Source: JACQGD01 sp045628725 | Lineage (GTDB): Bacteria; Patescibacteriota; Saccharimonadia; Saccharimonadales; Saccharimonadaceae | Direction: 5' to 3' | Assembly (NCBI GenBank): GCA_045628725.1 | Contig: JAZQPT010000009.1 | Location: 1 to 23,501, forward strand | DNA: 23,501 nucleotides | Shown here: in pieces, positions 5,988-16,044 of the stretch | How positions within the stretch are numbered: the first letter of the stretch is position 1 | Layout of the letters: each line of letters starts with the position of its first letter | Position numbers and translations under genes: made by a program | Notes under the pieces: generated by a model | Told to the model about the DNA's origin: nothing | Databases searched by the model: none | The model's input: only the letters and a program-made list of their open reading frames with translations

Positions 5988-6641
5988 TTATATAGTAAGT
6001 ATACTTTCAGCGGAATGTGTTGTCAAAATACATTCGCCGAATCGCTTTGCGAGACCCTGTCTTTTGTCCGCTTGCTGGCAAAGTAGTTCTTCGTAAATTC
6101 GTCGGAGCTCTTTTTCGGTTGTTCTACTATCGTACATTGCGGTGTGGGGTAGCAGCAGCGCGCTACGAAGCTGTGATTTTTGCTGATCTGCCGTCGACCA
6201 TGCATTGCCTTTGTTTGTCAGGAATAGATTTGCCGCACGAGCGTTATTGTCTCTTTCATGCAGGATAAGTGCGTATTCAAAAGCATCACCTCGCCCGGTG
6301 CTACTGTGGATATCTGCAACATCCCAGTCGCTAATAGCTTGACTTGTTAAGTTATATTGCTTGATAAGATATGCGGCGGGGTCGTTATAAGGAGTTTGGT
6401 CGTTGCGGCGAGCAATGACGATGGTGTCGTCGATTTCGCCTAGTGAAAGTACCGAATCAAAACCTGTATCGGCAGTCACGTCGCAGTACTGCTGATAGAA
6501 CGAAAAATAAAAGTGAGCGAGTAAGTCCTGGTCATTCGTTAGTAATGTCTCGGCGGCGGACGGAATCCTGCCTAGATGGTTAGGTGTCTGTTTGTATACT
6601 GATGCGTGCATTTTTGGTGAATAATATTCAGCTGAGGACAT
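5988..6641 (-). CDS. Unknown cytosolic protein, 217 aa
   Basis: The product starts MSSAEYYSPKMHASVYKQTP and is soluble and mixed alpha/beta, with segments such as DTGFDSVLSLGEIDDTIVIARR and GDAFEYALILHERDNNARAANLF. No family is recognised. The ATG at 6641 was chosen over an upstream frame extension because TATACC lies 10 bp before it with a TTGTGC -35 at 17 bp. It forms an operon with the 131-residue gene and is divergent from the 200-residue gene at 6790, with a shared ~150-bp promoter region. Confidence 0.65.
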   Translation of the reverse strand: MSSAEYYSPKMHASVYKQTPNHLGRIPSAAETLLTNDQDLLAHFYFSFYQQYCDVTADTGFDSVLSLGEIDDTIVIARRNDQTPYNDPAAYLIKQYNLTSQAISDWDVADIHSSTGRGDAFEYALILHERDNNARAANLFLTNKGNAWSTADQQKSQLRSALLLPHTAMYDSRTTEKELRRIYEELLCQQADKRQGLAKRFGECILTTHSAESILTI

Positions 6642-6651
6642 GGTGTATATA

Positions 6652-6680
6652 GGTATACGCGGTGTCGGACAAAAGCACAA
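6652..6680 (-). promoter_or_regulatory. Promoter of the 6641-5574 operon
   Basis: Minus-strand TTGTGC (6680-6675), 17-bp spacer, TATACC (6657-6652), 10 bp before the ATG. The leader would be only a few bases. Confidence 0.5.
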
Positions 6681-6711
6681 GAGGAATGAGGTGTGGCCAG
6701 AAATATTAGTG

Positions 6712-6741
6712 TTGGTATTTTAGCAGTAGAAGTCGCATAAT
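6712..6741 (+). promoter_or_regulatory. Candidate promoter of the 6790 gene
   Basis: TTGGTA, 18-bp spacer, CATAAT. Transcription would start near 6748 and leave a leader of about 40 nt carrying AGGAGG. Confidence 0.4.
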
Positions 6742-6789
6742 GAGATAAGGCTTATAGAATTGTTAGAATTCACGCAGCCAGGAGGTGTC

Positions 6790-7392
6790 ATGTCAGCGAG
6801 TCCAACTGAACGTGCAAATACATATAATGAACCTGTAGAGTTTGAAAGTGGTGAAGGCGTCACCTCAGATATACCTCGCATTGTTGGTACGGCTGCGGTA
6901 CACGAAGTGATGGCAACTGACGATCATGAAATTGAACCCCGGCCTAGCTACGATTATATTACAGAGGCGATTTACGGCGAGGACACCGAAGAATGGAAAG
7001 ATCATGCGCGACTATTGTTTGCAACGACACTCCCAGAAATTATTGGCCATGATAAATCCGGGGCGCTCGGACGGCATGTATTAGACCGCGATGGAAAAAG
7101 TCGTGCGGCTGTACAAGGGATAGACAAACTGCGTAAACGCAGCGAAGCGATGTCGCTAGGAAAATACGACAATCAATTAAAGCTAAACAGGCTAGCCAGC
7201 GCGCTACTTGCAAAACAGTCAGCATCGGCCGCACTGGTTGACGGGCTGAAGCGGCATATACTGACGAATGATGCGCTTAAGGACTTGTCGCATAATCAAG
7301 TGGCATGTTTAGCCGTAGGAATTATTGATAAGCTTTGCACTAGTCAAGATGCGACCAATGAAAAAAAGAAACCTCATGACTCAATTAGGTAA
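6790..7392 (+). CDS. Unknown protein, 200 aa
   Basis: The ATG at 6790 follows AGGAGG at a 4-nt spacing; a TTG further upstream (6760) is less likely. The first ~55 residues are acidic and probably disordered. From about residue 57 there is an ordered-looking domain: YDYITEAIYGEDTEEWKDHA, FATTLPEIIGHDKSGALGRH, then helices SRAAVQGIDKLRKRSEAMSL and LNRLASALLAKQSASAAL. There is no signal peptide or membrane helix. I recognise no named family. It is divergent from the 217-residue gene and followed by the polymerase operon after a 227-bp gap, so it is probably a single-gene transcript. Confidence 0.65.
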   Translation: MSASPTERANTYNEPVEFESGEGVTSDIPRIVGTAAVHEVMATDDHEIEPRPSYDYITEAIYGEDTEEWKDHARLLFATTLPEIIGHDKSGALGRHVLDRDGKSRAAVQGIDKLRKRSEAMSLGKYDNQLKLNRLASALLAKQSASAALVDGLKRHILTNDALKDLSHNQVACLAVGIIDKLCTSQDATNEKKKPHDSIR

Positions 7393-7434
7393 CACCCGAC
7401 ATGTAGGTGATGTAAATTCAATAATTACCTCTGT

Positions 7435-7462
7435 TTGATGAAGTGACACTAGGGTGTATAAT
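7435..7462 (+). promoter_or_regulatory. Promoter of the translesion polymerase operon
   Basis: TTGATG, 16-bp spacer, consensus TATAAT (7457-7462). It predicts a leader of about 150 nt, long for this window, which starts with a GGGGTATATCCCC hairpin (7464-7476). Confidence 0.65.
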
Positions 7463-7589
7463 AGGGGTATATCCCCGCGATACACACTAGCTTATCTAAG
7501 CAAAGCGTCCCTCCGGTGGAATCATTCAATTGTTTTCGGCGACGTGTTAGAAACGGATACGAACGACGGGCAATACAATCAGAATCGTT

Positions 7590-7610
7590 TCTCTAATAAT
7601 TACTTGGAGA
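7590..7610 (+). promoter_or_regulatory. Hairpin that could hide the ribosome site of the 7620 gene
   Basis: TCTCTAA (7590-7596) can pair with TTGGAGA (7604-7610, one G-U) across a 7-nt loop. TTGGAGA is the only Shine-Dalgarno-like sequence for the ATG at 7620, so the hairpin would reduce translation unless opened. Confidence 0.4.
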
Positions 7611-7619
7611 TATTTTGAT

Positions 7620-7883
7620 ATGAATGATGAACTTTTTTTGAACGAACGAATAGAGGTGGTGGCGACGTTTGGTGCCGGGTTAAACCCTTGTAATCCACGT
7701 AAATTTAAACGTGCGAACGGGCGGGTGATTGATATTACCGAGATTGGGCTGCGTCATCCGACCGAGCAAGGTCGGCGGACGGTGCACGTATTTGATGTGA
7801 CGGATGGTGCGGCTGATTACCGAATAGAGCTTGATAGTGAGCGGTTGACGTGGCGATTGACCCGTGAAGGAGATCGACTATGA
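7620..7883 (+). CDS. Small polymerase-associated protein, 87 aa
   Basis: The product starts MNDELFLNERIEVVATFGAG and is beta-rich: KFKRANGRVIDITEIGLRHP, RRTVHVFDVTDGAADYRIELDSERLTWRLTREGDRL. The strand order (basic motif, V/I-D strand, then a YRIELD...TWRLTRE end) resembles small proteins such as DUF6504 that lie beside Y-family polymerases, and it plays the positional role of YolD beside UvrX. This likeness is by eye. It is first in the operon and ends in an ATGA overlap with the next ORF. A role as polymerase accessory factor is inferred from position. Confidence 0.7.
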   Translation: MNDELFLNERIEVVATFGAGLNPCNPRKFKRANGRVIDITEIGLRHPTEQGRRTVHVFDVTDGAADYRIELDSERLTWRLTREGDRL

Positions 7884-8191
7884 TGTGTTCGATTGGTCAA
7901 GCGGTGGTTGGTTACGATGTTGTTTTGCATCAAAGAGTACGATGGCACTGGCTGGGGTTGGTTGCGTGTGGTCGACTACTTGCGTTATCGGACTTACCTA
8001 CGCCACTTACATCGTTCCCGTCGTTGTCAATTTTTACAAAATTACCACGTAGGTCACTGGCCGCGGGGCCTGTCGGCGAGTCCGCCCCTTCCTCATCCGC
8101 TTTGCTCGGTTCGGTGGGTGCTGCCCCGCTCGCCGTCACCCACGCTGGCGAAGTTTTGACAGATGTGGGGCAAAAAGGAAGTGCTGTATGA
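7880..8191 (+). CDS. Unknown ORF between accessory protein and polymerase, 103 aa
   Basis: The ATG at 7880 has GAAGGAG 7 nt upstream and overlaps the previous stop by 4 nt (ATGA). Its own TGA overlaps the polymerase ATG at 8188 in the same ATGA way. Such double coupling supports translation of this frame. The sequence (MMCSIGQAVVGYDVVLHQRV...) is hydrophobic in front and Ser/Pro/Ala-rich behind, with no recognised family. A competing frame starting TTG at 7893 (to 8159) gives a basic, aromatic-rich front (CIKEYDGTGWGWLRVVDYLRY) that looks more protein-like, so a frameshift or alternative start is possible. DNA from about 8054 to 8160 is GC-rich compared with its surroundings. Confidence 0.45.
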   Translation: MMCSIGQAVVGYDVVLHQRVRWHWLGLVACGRLLALSDLPTPLTSFPSLSIFTKLPRRSLAAGPVGESAPSSSALLGSVGAAPLAVTHAGEVLTDVGQKGSAV

Positions 8192-9477
8192 ATTTGCGTG
8201 AGGGTAGTAACCCCGAAACACCACTCGTGATGCACATCGATTTGAATAGCTGCTTTGCCACAGTCGAGCAACAAGCGCGGGTGCGGTTGCGTGGCCGGCC
8301 GATAGCGATTGTAAATCGGCGCACAGAACATACGATGATTATAACGGCGAGTTACGAGGCGAAAGCGATGGGCGTAACGTTAGGAATGAAACTAAAAGAC
8401 GCGAAAAAGATCTGCCCAGGACTGATCGGGATAGAGAGTGACCCGGCGAAGTACCGTTATGTGTACCACAAGATGATGGATATTATGAATGATTATTCGG
8501 CGCATGTACGGATGAAAAGTATCGACGAGGGGATTATAGATTTTCATGAAGCAACAGAGGCGACGAAAGCCCGTGGACTCGAAACTATTGGGCTGGAAAT
8601 AAAGCAGCGACTAAAAGACGAGATTGGCTGTGCGATGCGCTGCAATGTAGGCATTGGGATGAATCGGTTTTTGGCAAAAACGGCAGCGGGGCTGCATAAG
8701 CCAGACGGCATGGACGTTATTACGGCAAGCAATTTGCGCGAAACGTATAGCAAGATGGCGTTGACTGACATTACGGGTATCGCCCATCGCAACGAGGCTC
8801 GGTTGAACGCAGTAGGTGTCATGACGCCGCTGCAATTTTTGGATGCGGATGCGCAGATGTTACGGACGATGGTGTTTAAAAGTATCAACGGAGATCAATG
8901 GCACCAGCGACTGCGCGGCTGGGAAGTGGATAATGTTGATCATGATCTCAAGACGGCGGGTCGGCAGTTTGTGTTGGACGGATATAATATGCCGTATGAT
9001 CAGATACTGAAACGGTTGCACCATTTGTGTGAAGCAACGGGCAAAAAGATTCGCTCGCAGGGCAAGGTAGCTCGCGGGGTGCTAGTGTGGGCGACAACAC
9101 ACCGCGAAAAGAGCAGCCACGAATCTCCTCATGGGGGCTGGGAGACGCAGCGAGGTGCGCAATATTGGCATGCGCGCCATATGGCGGGAGCGCCGTTTTT
9201 TAGCGACCAAGCAATCTATGAACAGGCGAAGCAGCTATTTGCAAATGCCCCGCCGCTCGTTCGAACAATTGGCGTGAGTGTCTACGAATTGAGCGACGAT
9301 ATCGATCCGCAACTGAGTTTGTTTGGCGACCAACTGGCACGCGAACGTCACATTACCGAGGCAGTCGATGAAATTAATGACCGGTACGGTAAGCAAGTGA
9401 TCCATAGCGCCGACACGCTAGGTACGGGGCATAATGTCAAAGAAAAAATACCGTTTGGAAGTACTCGTTATTTATAG
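8188..9477 (+). CDS. Y-family translesion DNA polymerase
   Basis: 429 residues. The palm motif HIDLNSCFATVEQQA carries D18 with F23 as steric gate, and SIDEGIIDF carries D113 and E114, completing the catalytic acidic set. A helix-hairpin-helix type segment (IGMNRFLAKTAAGLHKPDGM, then TDITGIAHRNEARLNAVGV) follows, and a little-finger domain to about residue 370. QLSLF at 375-379 is a beta-clamp binding motif. The C-terminal AVDEINDRYGKQVIHSA tail is typical of the UmuC/UvrX-like branch rather than short DinB. It would bypass damaged bases at the fork. AAGGAAG lies 10 nt before the ATG, which also overlaps the previous stop. No LexA box was seen at the promoter, so SOS control is not indicated. 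Confidence 0.93.
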   Translation: MNLREGSNPETPLVMHIDLNSCFATVEQQARVRLRGRPIAIVNRRTEHTMIITASYEAKAMGVTLGMKLKDAKKICPGLIGIESDPAKYRYVYHKMMDIMNDYSAHVRMKSIDEGIIDFHEATEATKARGLETIGLEIKQRLKDEIGCAMRCNVGIGMNRFLAKTAAGLHKPDGMDVITASNLRETYSKMALTDITGIAHRNEARLNAVGVMTPLQFLDADAQMLRTMVFKSINGDQWHQRLRGWEVDNVDHDLKTAGRQFVLDGYNMPYDQILKRLHHLCEATGKKIRSQGKVARGVLVWATTHREKSSHESPHGGWETQRGAQYWHARHMAGAPFFSDQAIYEQAKQLFANAPPLVRTIGVSVYELSDDIDPQLSLFGDQLARERHITEAVDEINDRYGKQVIHSADTLGTGHNVKEKIPFGSTRYL

Positions 9478-9544
9478 ATCTATTGCTTTGCCTCTGATCT
9501 TGGCAAGCGAGAGAACGGGTGTAATATGCAAGTGCTTCGTGGTG

Positions 9545-9550
9545 TATACT
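9545..9550 (+). promoter_or_regulatory. -10 box of the 9560 gene
   Basis: TATACT lies 9 bp before the ATG at 9560; no good -35 is visible. tilS is probably transcribed from the same start. Confidence 0.45.
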
Positions 9551-9559
9551 TTAAATACG

Positions 9560-9730
9560 ATGAACAAGAAAATTATTATGTTACTGGCAACTGTCGGGGT
9601 GGGTATAGGTAGCTATATTCCGCTACTACTTGGTGATAACGATATTTTTAGTGTGTGGAGTATTCTTGGTGGACTGATTGGTGGCATAGCAGGCATTTGG
9701 CTAGGAGTGAAAGTCTCTCAGAATTATTAG
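9560..9730 (+). CDS. Two-helix membrane microprotein, 56 aa
   Basis: The product starts MNKKIIMLLATVGVGIGSYI and has membrane helices at about 4-24 and 31-50, the second rich in glycine (ILGGLIGGIAGIWLGV). The short loop is GDNDIF. A longer in-frame extension back to 9434 would overlap the polymerase gene and lacks a ribosome site, whereas TATACT stands 9 bp before this ATG. It ends one base before the tilS start, so the two are probably cotranscribed. Function is unknown; the glycine-rich helix suggests self-association in the membrane. Confidence 0.65.
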   Translation: MNKKIIMLLATVGVGIGSYIPLLLGDNDIFSVWSILGGLIGGIAGIWLGVKVSQNY

Positions 9731-9731
9731 T

Positions 9732-10601
9732 ATGGCAAAGTATGTTGTCGCAGTAAGCGGTGGGGTTGATTCGGTAGTGTTGCTGGACGCTATGTGTCGA
9801 ATGCAAGAAGTTGCCAGGCAGAACGTGCCTGCGGGCGATATTATCGTTGCGCACTTTGATCATGGAATTCGCGACGATTCAGCAGATGATGCGGCTTTTG
9901 TTAAAAATCTGGCTGATAATTACGGCGTAACATTTGTGTCGGTTCGCGAAGAGTTAGGTGCTGGAACAAGTGAAGATACGGCACGGACGCGGCGATATAA
10001 ATTCTTGTTTAGTGTATGCGATACCTATAATGCAACGCTTGTAACGGCCCATCATGCCGATGACGCTGTTGAAACAATAGCAATTAATCTGACACGCGGG
10101 ACTGGTTGGCGCGGCGTCGCGGTGTTAGATAACGACAAAATACTCCGTCCACTTGTTGAGGTGACAAAGCAAGATATCCTGAAGTACGCCGAGCGACATA
10201 GTTTGACCTGGCACGAAGATAGTACAAACGCGAGCGACATATATATGCGCAATAGAATTCGCCGACAGTTAGATGAGGTTAGTAGTGATACAAAACGTGA
10301 ACTACTGGCACTACGGGCGCGTCAAGTAGAGATAAAGCAGGTGATTGATAGCGAAATGGACGGATTGATTGGAAATGCTCCCTACAGTCGATATTTCTTT
10401 AGTCATTGTAGCGATGCGGTGGCAATTGAACTTCTGCGCCGTGTATTTGTTGCCCAGACAGGTGCTAGTCCGGCGACAAAACCTCGCGGACGGGCACTTC
10501 ATGCTATCAAGGTGGCAAAGCCAGGAGCGGTCGCTCATGTGGCGGACGGTGTCGCATTACGATTCACTCAACGTGATTTTATTGTCGAGACCAGTCTATA
10601 A
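9732..10601 (+). CDS. tilS: tRNA(Ile)-lysidine synthase
   Basis: 289 residues of the N-type PP-loop ATPase family. SGGVDS at 9-14 is the PP-loop; HFDHGIRDDSADDA, AHHADDAVET (106-115), TRGTG (121-125) and NRIRRQL (174-180) are the TilS signatures. It converts the anticodon C34 of tRNA-Ile(CAU) to lysidine so that AUA is read as Ile, an essential step. The C-terminal part is shorter than in E. coli (432 residues), as in other compact genomes, with a small domain ending RFTQRDFIVETSL. There is no clear Shine-Dalgarno; translation may be coupled to the 56-residue gene ending one base upstream. The order tilS-ftsH is common in bacteria, though hpt is absent here. Confidence 0.95.
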   Translation: MAKYVVAVSGGVDSVVLLDAMCRMQEVARQNVPAGDIIVAHFDHGIRDDSADDAAFVKNLADNYGVTFVSVREELGAGTSEDTARTRRYKFLFSVCDTYNATLVTAHHADDAVETIAINLTRGTGWRGVAVLDNDKILRPLVEVTKQDILKYAERHSLTWHEDSTNASDIYMRNRIRRQLDEVSSDTKRELLALRARQVEIKQVIDSEMDGLIGNAPYSRYFFSHCSDAVAIELLRRVFVAQTGASPATKPRGRALHAIKVAKPGAVAHVADGVALRFTQRDFIVETSL

Positions 10602-10611
10602 GTGTTATTAT
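10582..10611 (+). promoter_or_regulatory. Candidate promoter for ftsH
   Basis: TTGTCG (10582-10587), 18-bp spacer, TATTAT (10606-10611), overlapping the end of tilS. It would give a leader of about 50 nt including AAAGGAA. Confidence 0.4.
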
Positions 10612-10667
10612 AAAAAGAGTGGGATTATTCTATTTGCGAGAGTTCAGAAAGGAACAGTAACGACAAC

Positions 10668-12542
<1,875 letters not shown>

Positions 12543-12550
12543 GCTAACTA

Positions 12551-14164
12551 ATGGGACGGGTGCGCAATGTCGTAGCAAAAGCAAACCAGCGGCTAACTGT
12601 ACAGTTAGCTGCTTCTTTGCTTGCCGGGGCAACATTAGCATCATTGCTGTTCGGGTTCTTCCGTATGCGTCTGCTAAATGGCGCGTACTATGATACGTAT
12701 CCAGCAGGTTACGACGCGTATATCGCTGCGTTTACTGTCCCTGATTTTATGTTCTTTATCTTGGTGTCGGGGGCGCTAAGTGTCACGTTTATCCCTGTAT
12801 TTAATCAGCGTCTAGGTACAGGCAACCGCAAATCTGCCTGGGAACTGTCAACAAGCATGGTTAATTTTATGGCACTTATTACGCTCGTGACGAGCGTGCT
12901 GATTATTATTTTTGCAGATCCGTTGATCAGATATGTGATTGCACCTGGTCTAAGTGAATCAAGTATGGCGCTTGCGATCAGTATGACGCGTGTTATAGCC
13001 GTAAACCCATTCTTGTTTGCGATTGCGACGGTGATTGCGAGTATCCAGCAGGCCGTCGGACGATTTACGTTCTACGCATTAGCGCCAATTATTTACAATA
13101 TCGGTATTATCATTGGACTACTGGTGTTCACTAACGGCATATCAATTTTTGGCTGGCAGATATTTGAGGGTGGAATAATGGGTGTGGCGCTTGGTGTTGT
13201 CCTTGGTTCGATTATGCAGCTTATTGTTAGTAGTATCGGTCTATTAGGACTCGGGTTTGATTATCGGTTTAAAATCTATTGGAAGAATAAAGGATTTAGA
13301 AAAGTTCTGACACTACTACCTGCGCGCTCACTTGATCAAGGTATGGACTACCTGGTAGGAATCGTTGAAACAAATATCGCATCGCGTATGGCGGCCGGAA
13401 CGTTGGCTGCATTTAACCAGGCAACGACATTGCATATGGCCCCAATCAATCTAATCGGAGTAGCGATTAGTACAGCTGCATTTCCAAAGATGACAGAGCG
13501 CCTAAGTGAAGGGCGACCCGACTTGTTTAGAAGTGAGTTGCAAACAATCCTCCGTGTCATTATTTGGTTGGCGATGCCAGTTGCTGCGATAACATTTTTC
13601 ACTCGTGGCTATTTGGTGAACTTTATTATTAGCGGTGGTGATGCGTTAATGGCGGGGCTGTTAGGCGGGCTGGTTGTCGCCATACTCTTTCGATCGATAT
13701 ACTTTATCGCTGCCCGAAGTTTTTATGCGCAGCAAGATACAAAAACGCCGCTGTATATATCGTTTGTCGCCATTGGTCTGAACATCATTCTAGCTGTGTG
13801 GTTTACGGCGTCGCTTGATATGGGAGCATACGGACTAGCGTTTGCACAGTCGATTGTTTCGGTTATTGAAGTGTTAATATTATTTGCCGTCATGAACCAC
13901 AGAATAAAAGGATTATTTAATATATCTTTACTTCGTGCAATAACAAAAATGACTATCGCAACGACAGTTATGAGTATTGTATCGTACGTGGCTGTTCAGT
14001 TGTTTCAGCTGCAAAACGATGATCAAGGATTCTTGGCGACGTTCCCTAAGTTCGTCATAATTGTGGCAATCAGTGGCGGTACGTATTTACTATTAAGTCG
14101 CATGCTTGGTCTTGAAGAAGCTAATCCGATTATCAAAAAACTCAGCCGACTATTCTTTGGATAG
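12551..14164 (+). CDS. murJ: Lipid II flippase MurJ (MviN family)
   Basis: 537 residues with about 14 membrane helices, the MOP-superfamily layout. The N-terminal SLLAGATLASLLFGFFRMRL and YDAYIAAFTVPDFMFFILVSGALSVTFIPVF match the MurJ start, and ARSLDQGMDYLVGIVETNIASRMAAGTLAAFNQATTLHMAP with IGVAISTAAFPKMTERL is the family core of helices 7-9. It moves lipid II to the outer face of the membrane for peptidoglycan building. It follows ftsH by 8 bp with no clear ribosome site. The presence of a complete flippase indicates a gram-positive-type wall made by the cell itself. Confidence 0.95.
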   Translation: MGRVRNVVAKANQRLTVQLAASLLAGATLASLLFGFFRMRLLNGAYYDTYPAGYDAYIAAFTVPDFMFFILVSGALSVTFIPVFNQRLGTGNRKSAWELSTSMVNFMALITLVTSVLIIIFADPLIRYVIAPGLSESSMALAISMTRVIAVNPFLFAIATVIASIQQAVGRFTFYALAPIIYNIGIIIGLLVFTNGISIFGWQIFEGGIMGVALGVVLGSIMQLIVSSIGLLGLGFDYRFKIYWKNKGFRKVLTLLPARSLDQGMDYLVGIVETNIASRMAAGTLAAFNQATTLHMAPINLIGVAISTAAFPKMTERLSEGRPDLFRSELQTILRVIIWLAMPVAAITFFTRGYLVNFIISGGDALMAGLLGGLVVAILFRSIYFIAARSFYAQQDTKTPLYISFVAIGLNIILAVWFTASLDMGAYGLAFAQSIVSVIEVLILFAVMNHRIKGLFNISLLRAITKMTIATTVMSIVSYVAVQLFQLQNDDQGFLATFPKFVIIVAISGGTYLLLSRMLGLEEANPIIKKLSRLFFG

Positions 14165-14209
14165 GCAAGATTTATTGCAGCTTGAGTGCCTCATTCTACG
14201 GAGTAATAC

Positions 14210-14238
14210 TTGTTTCTACCCCTGTTTTCTGGTATAGT
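14210..14238 (+). promoter_or_regulatory. Promoter of lepA (leaderless type)
   Basis: TTGTTT (14210-14215), 17-bp spacer, TGG-extended TATAGT (14233-14238), 8 bp before the ATG. There is no ribosome site. Confidence 0.65.
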
Positions 14239-14246
14239 TTATTATA

Positions 14247-16025
14247 ATGAATCAGTCTCATATTCGCAATTTTTGTATCATCGCTCACATCGACCACGGC
14301 AAATCGACACTTGCCGACCGCATGATGGAGATGACGAGCACCGTTGAAAAGCGTGACATGAAATCGCAGCTACTCGATAGCATGGACCTTGAACGTGAAA
14401 AGGGTATTACGATCAAACTCGCACCGGTGCGAATGACATATAAAGACTACGACCTGAATCTTATCGACACGCCGGGCCACGTAGACTTTAGTTATGAAGT
14501 ATCACGGAGCCTTGAGGCCTGCGAAGGTGCTGTGCTTGTTGTAGATGCGAGTCAGGGTATTCAGGCGCAGACATTGGCAAATGTCTACCTTGCGCTCGCA
14601 GCAGACCTTGCGATCATCCCCGTACTTAATAAAATCGACCTACCAGCTGCGGATGTGCCACGAGTGAGTGCAGAAATTATCAACCTGCTAGGTTGTGAAG
14701 AGTCCGATATCCTAAAAATCAGCGCAAAAACTGGTGAAGGTGTACCTGAAGTACTTGATGCGATTGTCGAACGAATTGAATGTCCACGAGGAACAAAAGA
14801 AGCGCCTACTCGTGCATTGATATTTGATAGCTACTATGACGATTATCGCGGCGTTATTCTTTACACGCGCGTCGTCGACGGATCAATTAAAAAAGGTGAT
14901 ACGATCGAAATGCTTGCCACAGGTGCAAGCGGAATCGCACTAGAAGTTGGGTCTCTTAATCCAACAATGAAACCGAATGAAGAAATGACAACCGGCGAAA
15001 TCGGCTATATCGTTACGAACCTAAAGACAACTCGTGATGCTCGCGTGGGTGATACGGTCACCGTCAAACGAAGCCATGCCGAAGAAATGCTCCCAGGCTA
15101 CAAGCATGTCAAACCGTTTGTATACGCAGGGTTCTTCCCGATGAGTAACGAAGATTATAATGATCTAAAAGACGCCGTCGATAAATTAAGCCTCAGTGAC
15201 AGTGCTCTGCAATTCGAGCCCGAGAACTCTCCGGTTCTTGGTTTTGGTGTGCGGATTGGATTCCTTGGACTACTGCACATGGATATTATTCGTGAACGTC
15301 TAGAGCGTGAATATAACCTTGATCTTGTGGTAACAAATCCATCGACCGATTATCAGGTGACGATGACGAGCGGTGAAGTGCTCGATATAAAATCTGCAAG
15401 CAATCTACCGGATGTAAGTAAGGTAACTGAAATTCGTGAACCATGGATAAAAGGTGAAATCGTTGTTCCGCAGGAATATATTGGTGCGGTTATCCAACTA
15501 ATCGTCAACAAACGCGGCCAGCAAAAAAACCTAAGCTATATCGATGAGCGCGCACTGATTAGTTTTGAAGCGCCACTTGCAAACTTACTGACGGATTTTT
15601 ACGATCAATTAAAGAGCGTGACAAGCGGCTATGGTAGCTTTAATTACGAACTCGACGAGTACCGCGCCGAAGACCTTGTCCGAGTTGATTTTTACGTCGC
15701 AGGTGAAATTGTCGGCGCGCTAAGCGTTATGGCGCATCGTAGCGAAGCGGATGCACTGGGGCGTGTTATCGTCAAAAAACTAAAAGAAGTCATCCCGCGG
15801 CAGAATTTCCAGGTAGCGCTACAGGCGGCAATCGGTGGACGATTTATCGCCCGTGAAGATCTCAGCGCATACCGTAAAGATGTAACGACGGGACTGTACG
15901 GTGGCGACGTAAGCCGAAAAAAGAAGGTCCTTGCCAAACAGGCAAAAGGCAAGAAGCGCTTAAAGCGATTCGGTAAAGTGGATATTCCGTCCGAAGCTTT
16001 TACTGTTATGTTGAAACGTGACTAA
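14247..16025 (+). CDS. lepA: Elongation factor 4 (LepA)
   Basis: 592 residues, about the family's usual ~600. GTPase motifs: G1 AHIDHGKS (13-20), switch with EREKGITIK (49-57), G3 DTPGHVD (74-80), G4 NKID (128-131). Domain II, the EF-G-like domains with LGFGVRIGFLGLLHMDIIRERLEREYN, and the LepA-specific C-terminal domain with YGGDVSRKKKVLAKQAKGKKRLK and a final VDIPSEAFTVMLKR are all present. LepA acts on stalled or back-translocating ribosomes. A -10 box 8 bp before the ATG and no Shine-Dalgarno indicate a leaderless mRNA. The stop is 19 bp before the next start, with its own promoter. Confidence 0.98.
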   Translation: MNQSHIRNFCIIAHIDHGKSTLADRMMEMTSTVEKRDMKSQLLDSMDLEREKGITIKLAPVRMTYKDYDLNLIDTPGHVDFSYEVSRSLEACEGAVLVVDASQGIQAQTLANVYLALAADLAIIPVLNKIDLPAADVPRVSAEIINLLGCEESDILKISAKTGEGVPEVLDAIVERIECPRGTKEAPTRALIFDSYYDDYRGVILYTRVVDGSIKKGDTIEMLATGASGIALEVGSLNPTMKPNEEMTTGEIGYIVTNLKTTRDARVGDTVTVKRSHAEEMLPGYKHVKPFVYAGFFPMSNEDYNDLKDAVDKLSLSDSALQFEPENSPVLGFGVRIGFLGLLHMDIIRERLEREYNLDLVVTNPSTDYQVTMTSGEVLDIKSASNLPDVSKVTEIREPWIKGEIVVPQEYIGAVIQLIVNKRGQQKNLSYIDERALISFEAPLANLLTDFYDQLKSVTSGYGSFNYELDEYRAEDLVRVDFYVAGEIVGALSVMAHRSEADALGRVIVKKLKEVIPRQNFQVALQAAIGGRFIAREDLSAYRKDVTTGLYGGDVSRKKKVLAKQAKGKKRLKRFGKVDIPSEAFTVMLKRD

Positions 16026-16030
16026 TTTGA

Positions 16031-16036
16031 TATACT
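16031..16036 (+). promoter_or_regulatory. Extended -10 of the guanylate-kinase-like gene
   Basis: TGA plus TATACT, 8 bp before the ATG at 16045; the -35 would lie in the end of lepA and is weak. Confidence 0.55.
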
Positions 16037-16044
16037 AAACAGAT

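Noticed and set aside
7530..7590. LexA box in the polymerase leader
   Set aside because: A GAAAC...CGAAC stretch is present but not a symmetric SOS site.
7930..8331. Minus-strand 133-codon frame opposite the polymerase start
   Set aside because: It lies across the GC-rich stretch and the polymerase N-terminus; its composition is explained as antisense of these and there is no promoter or ribosome site.
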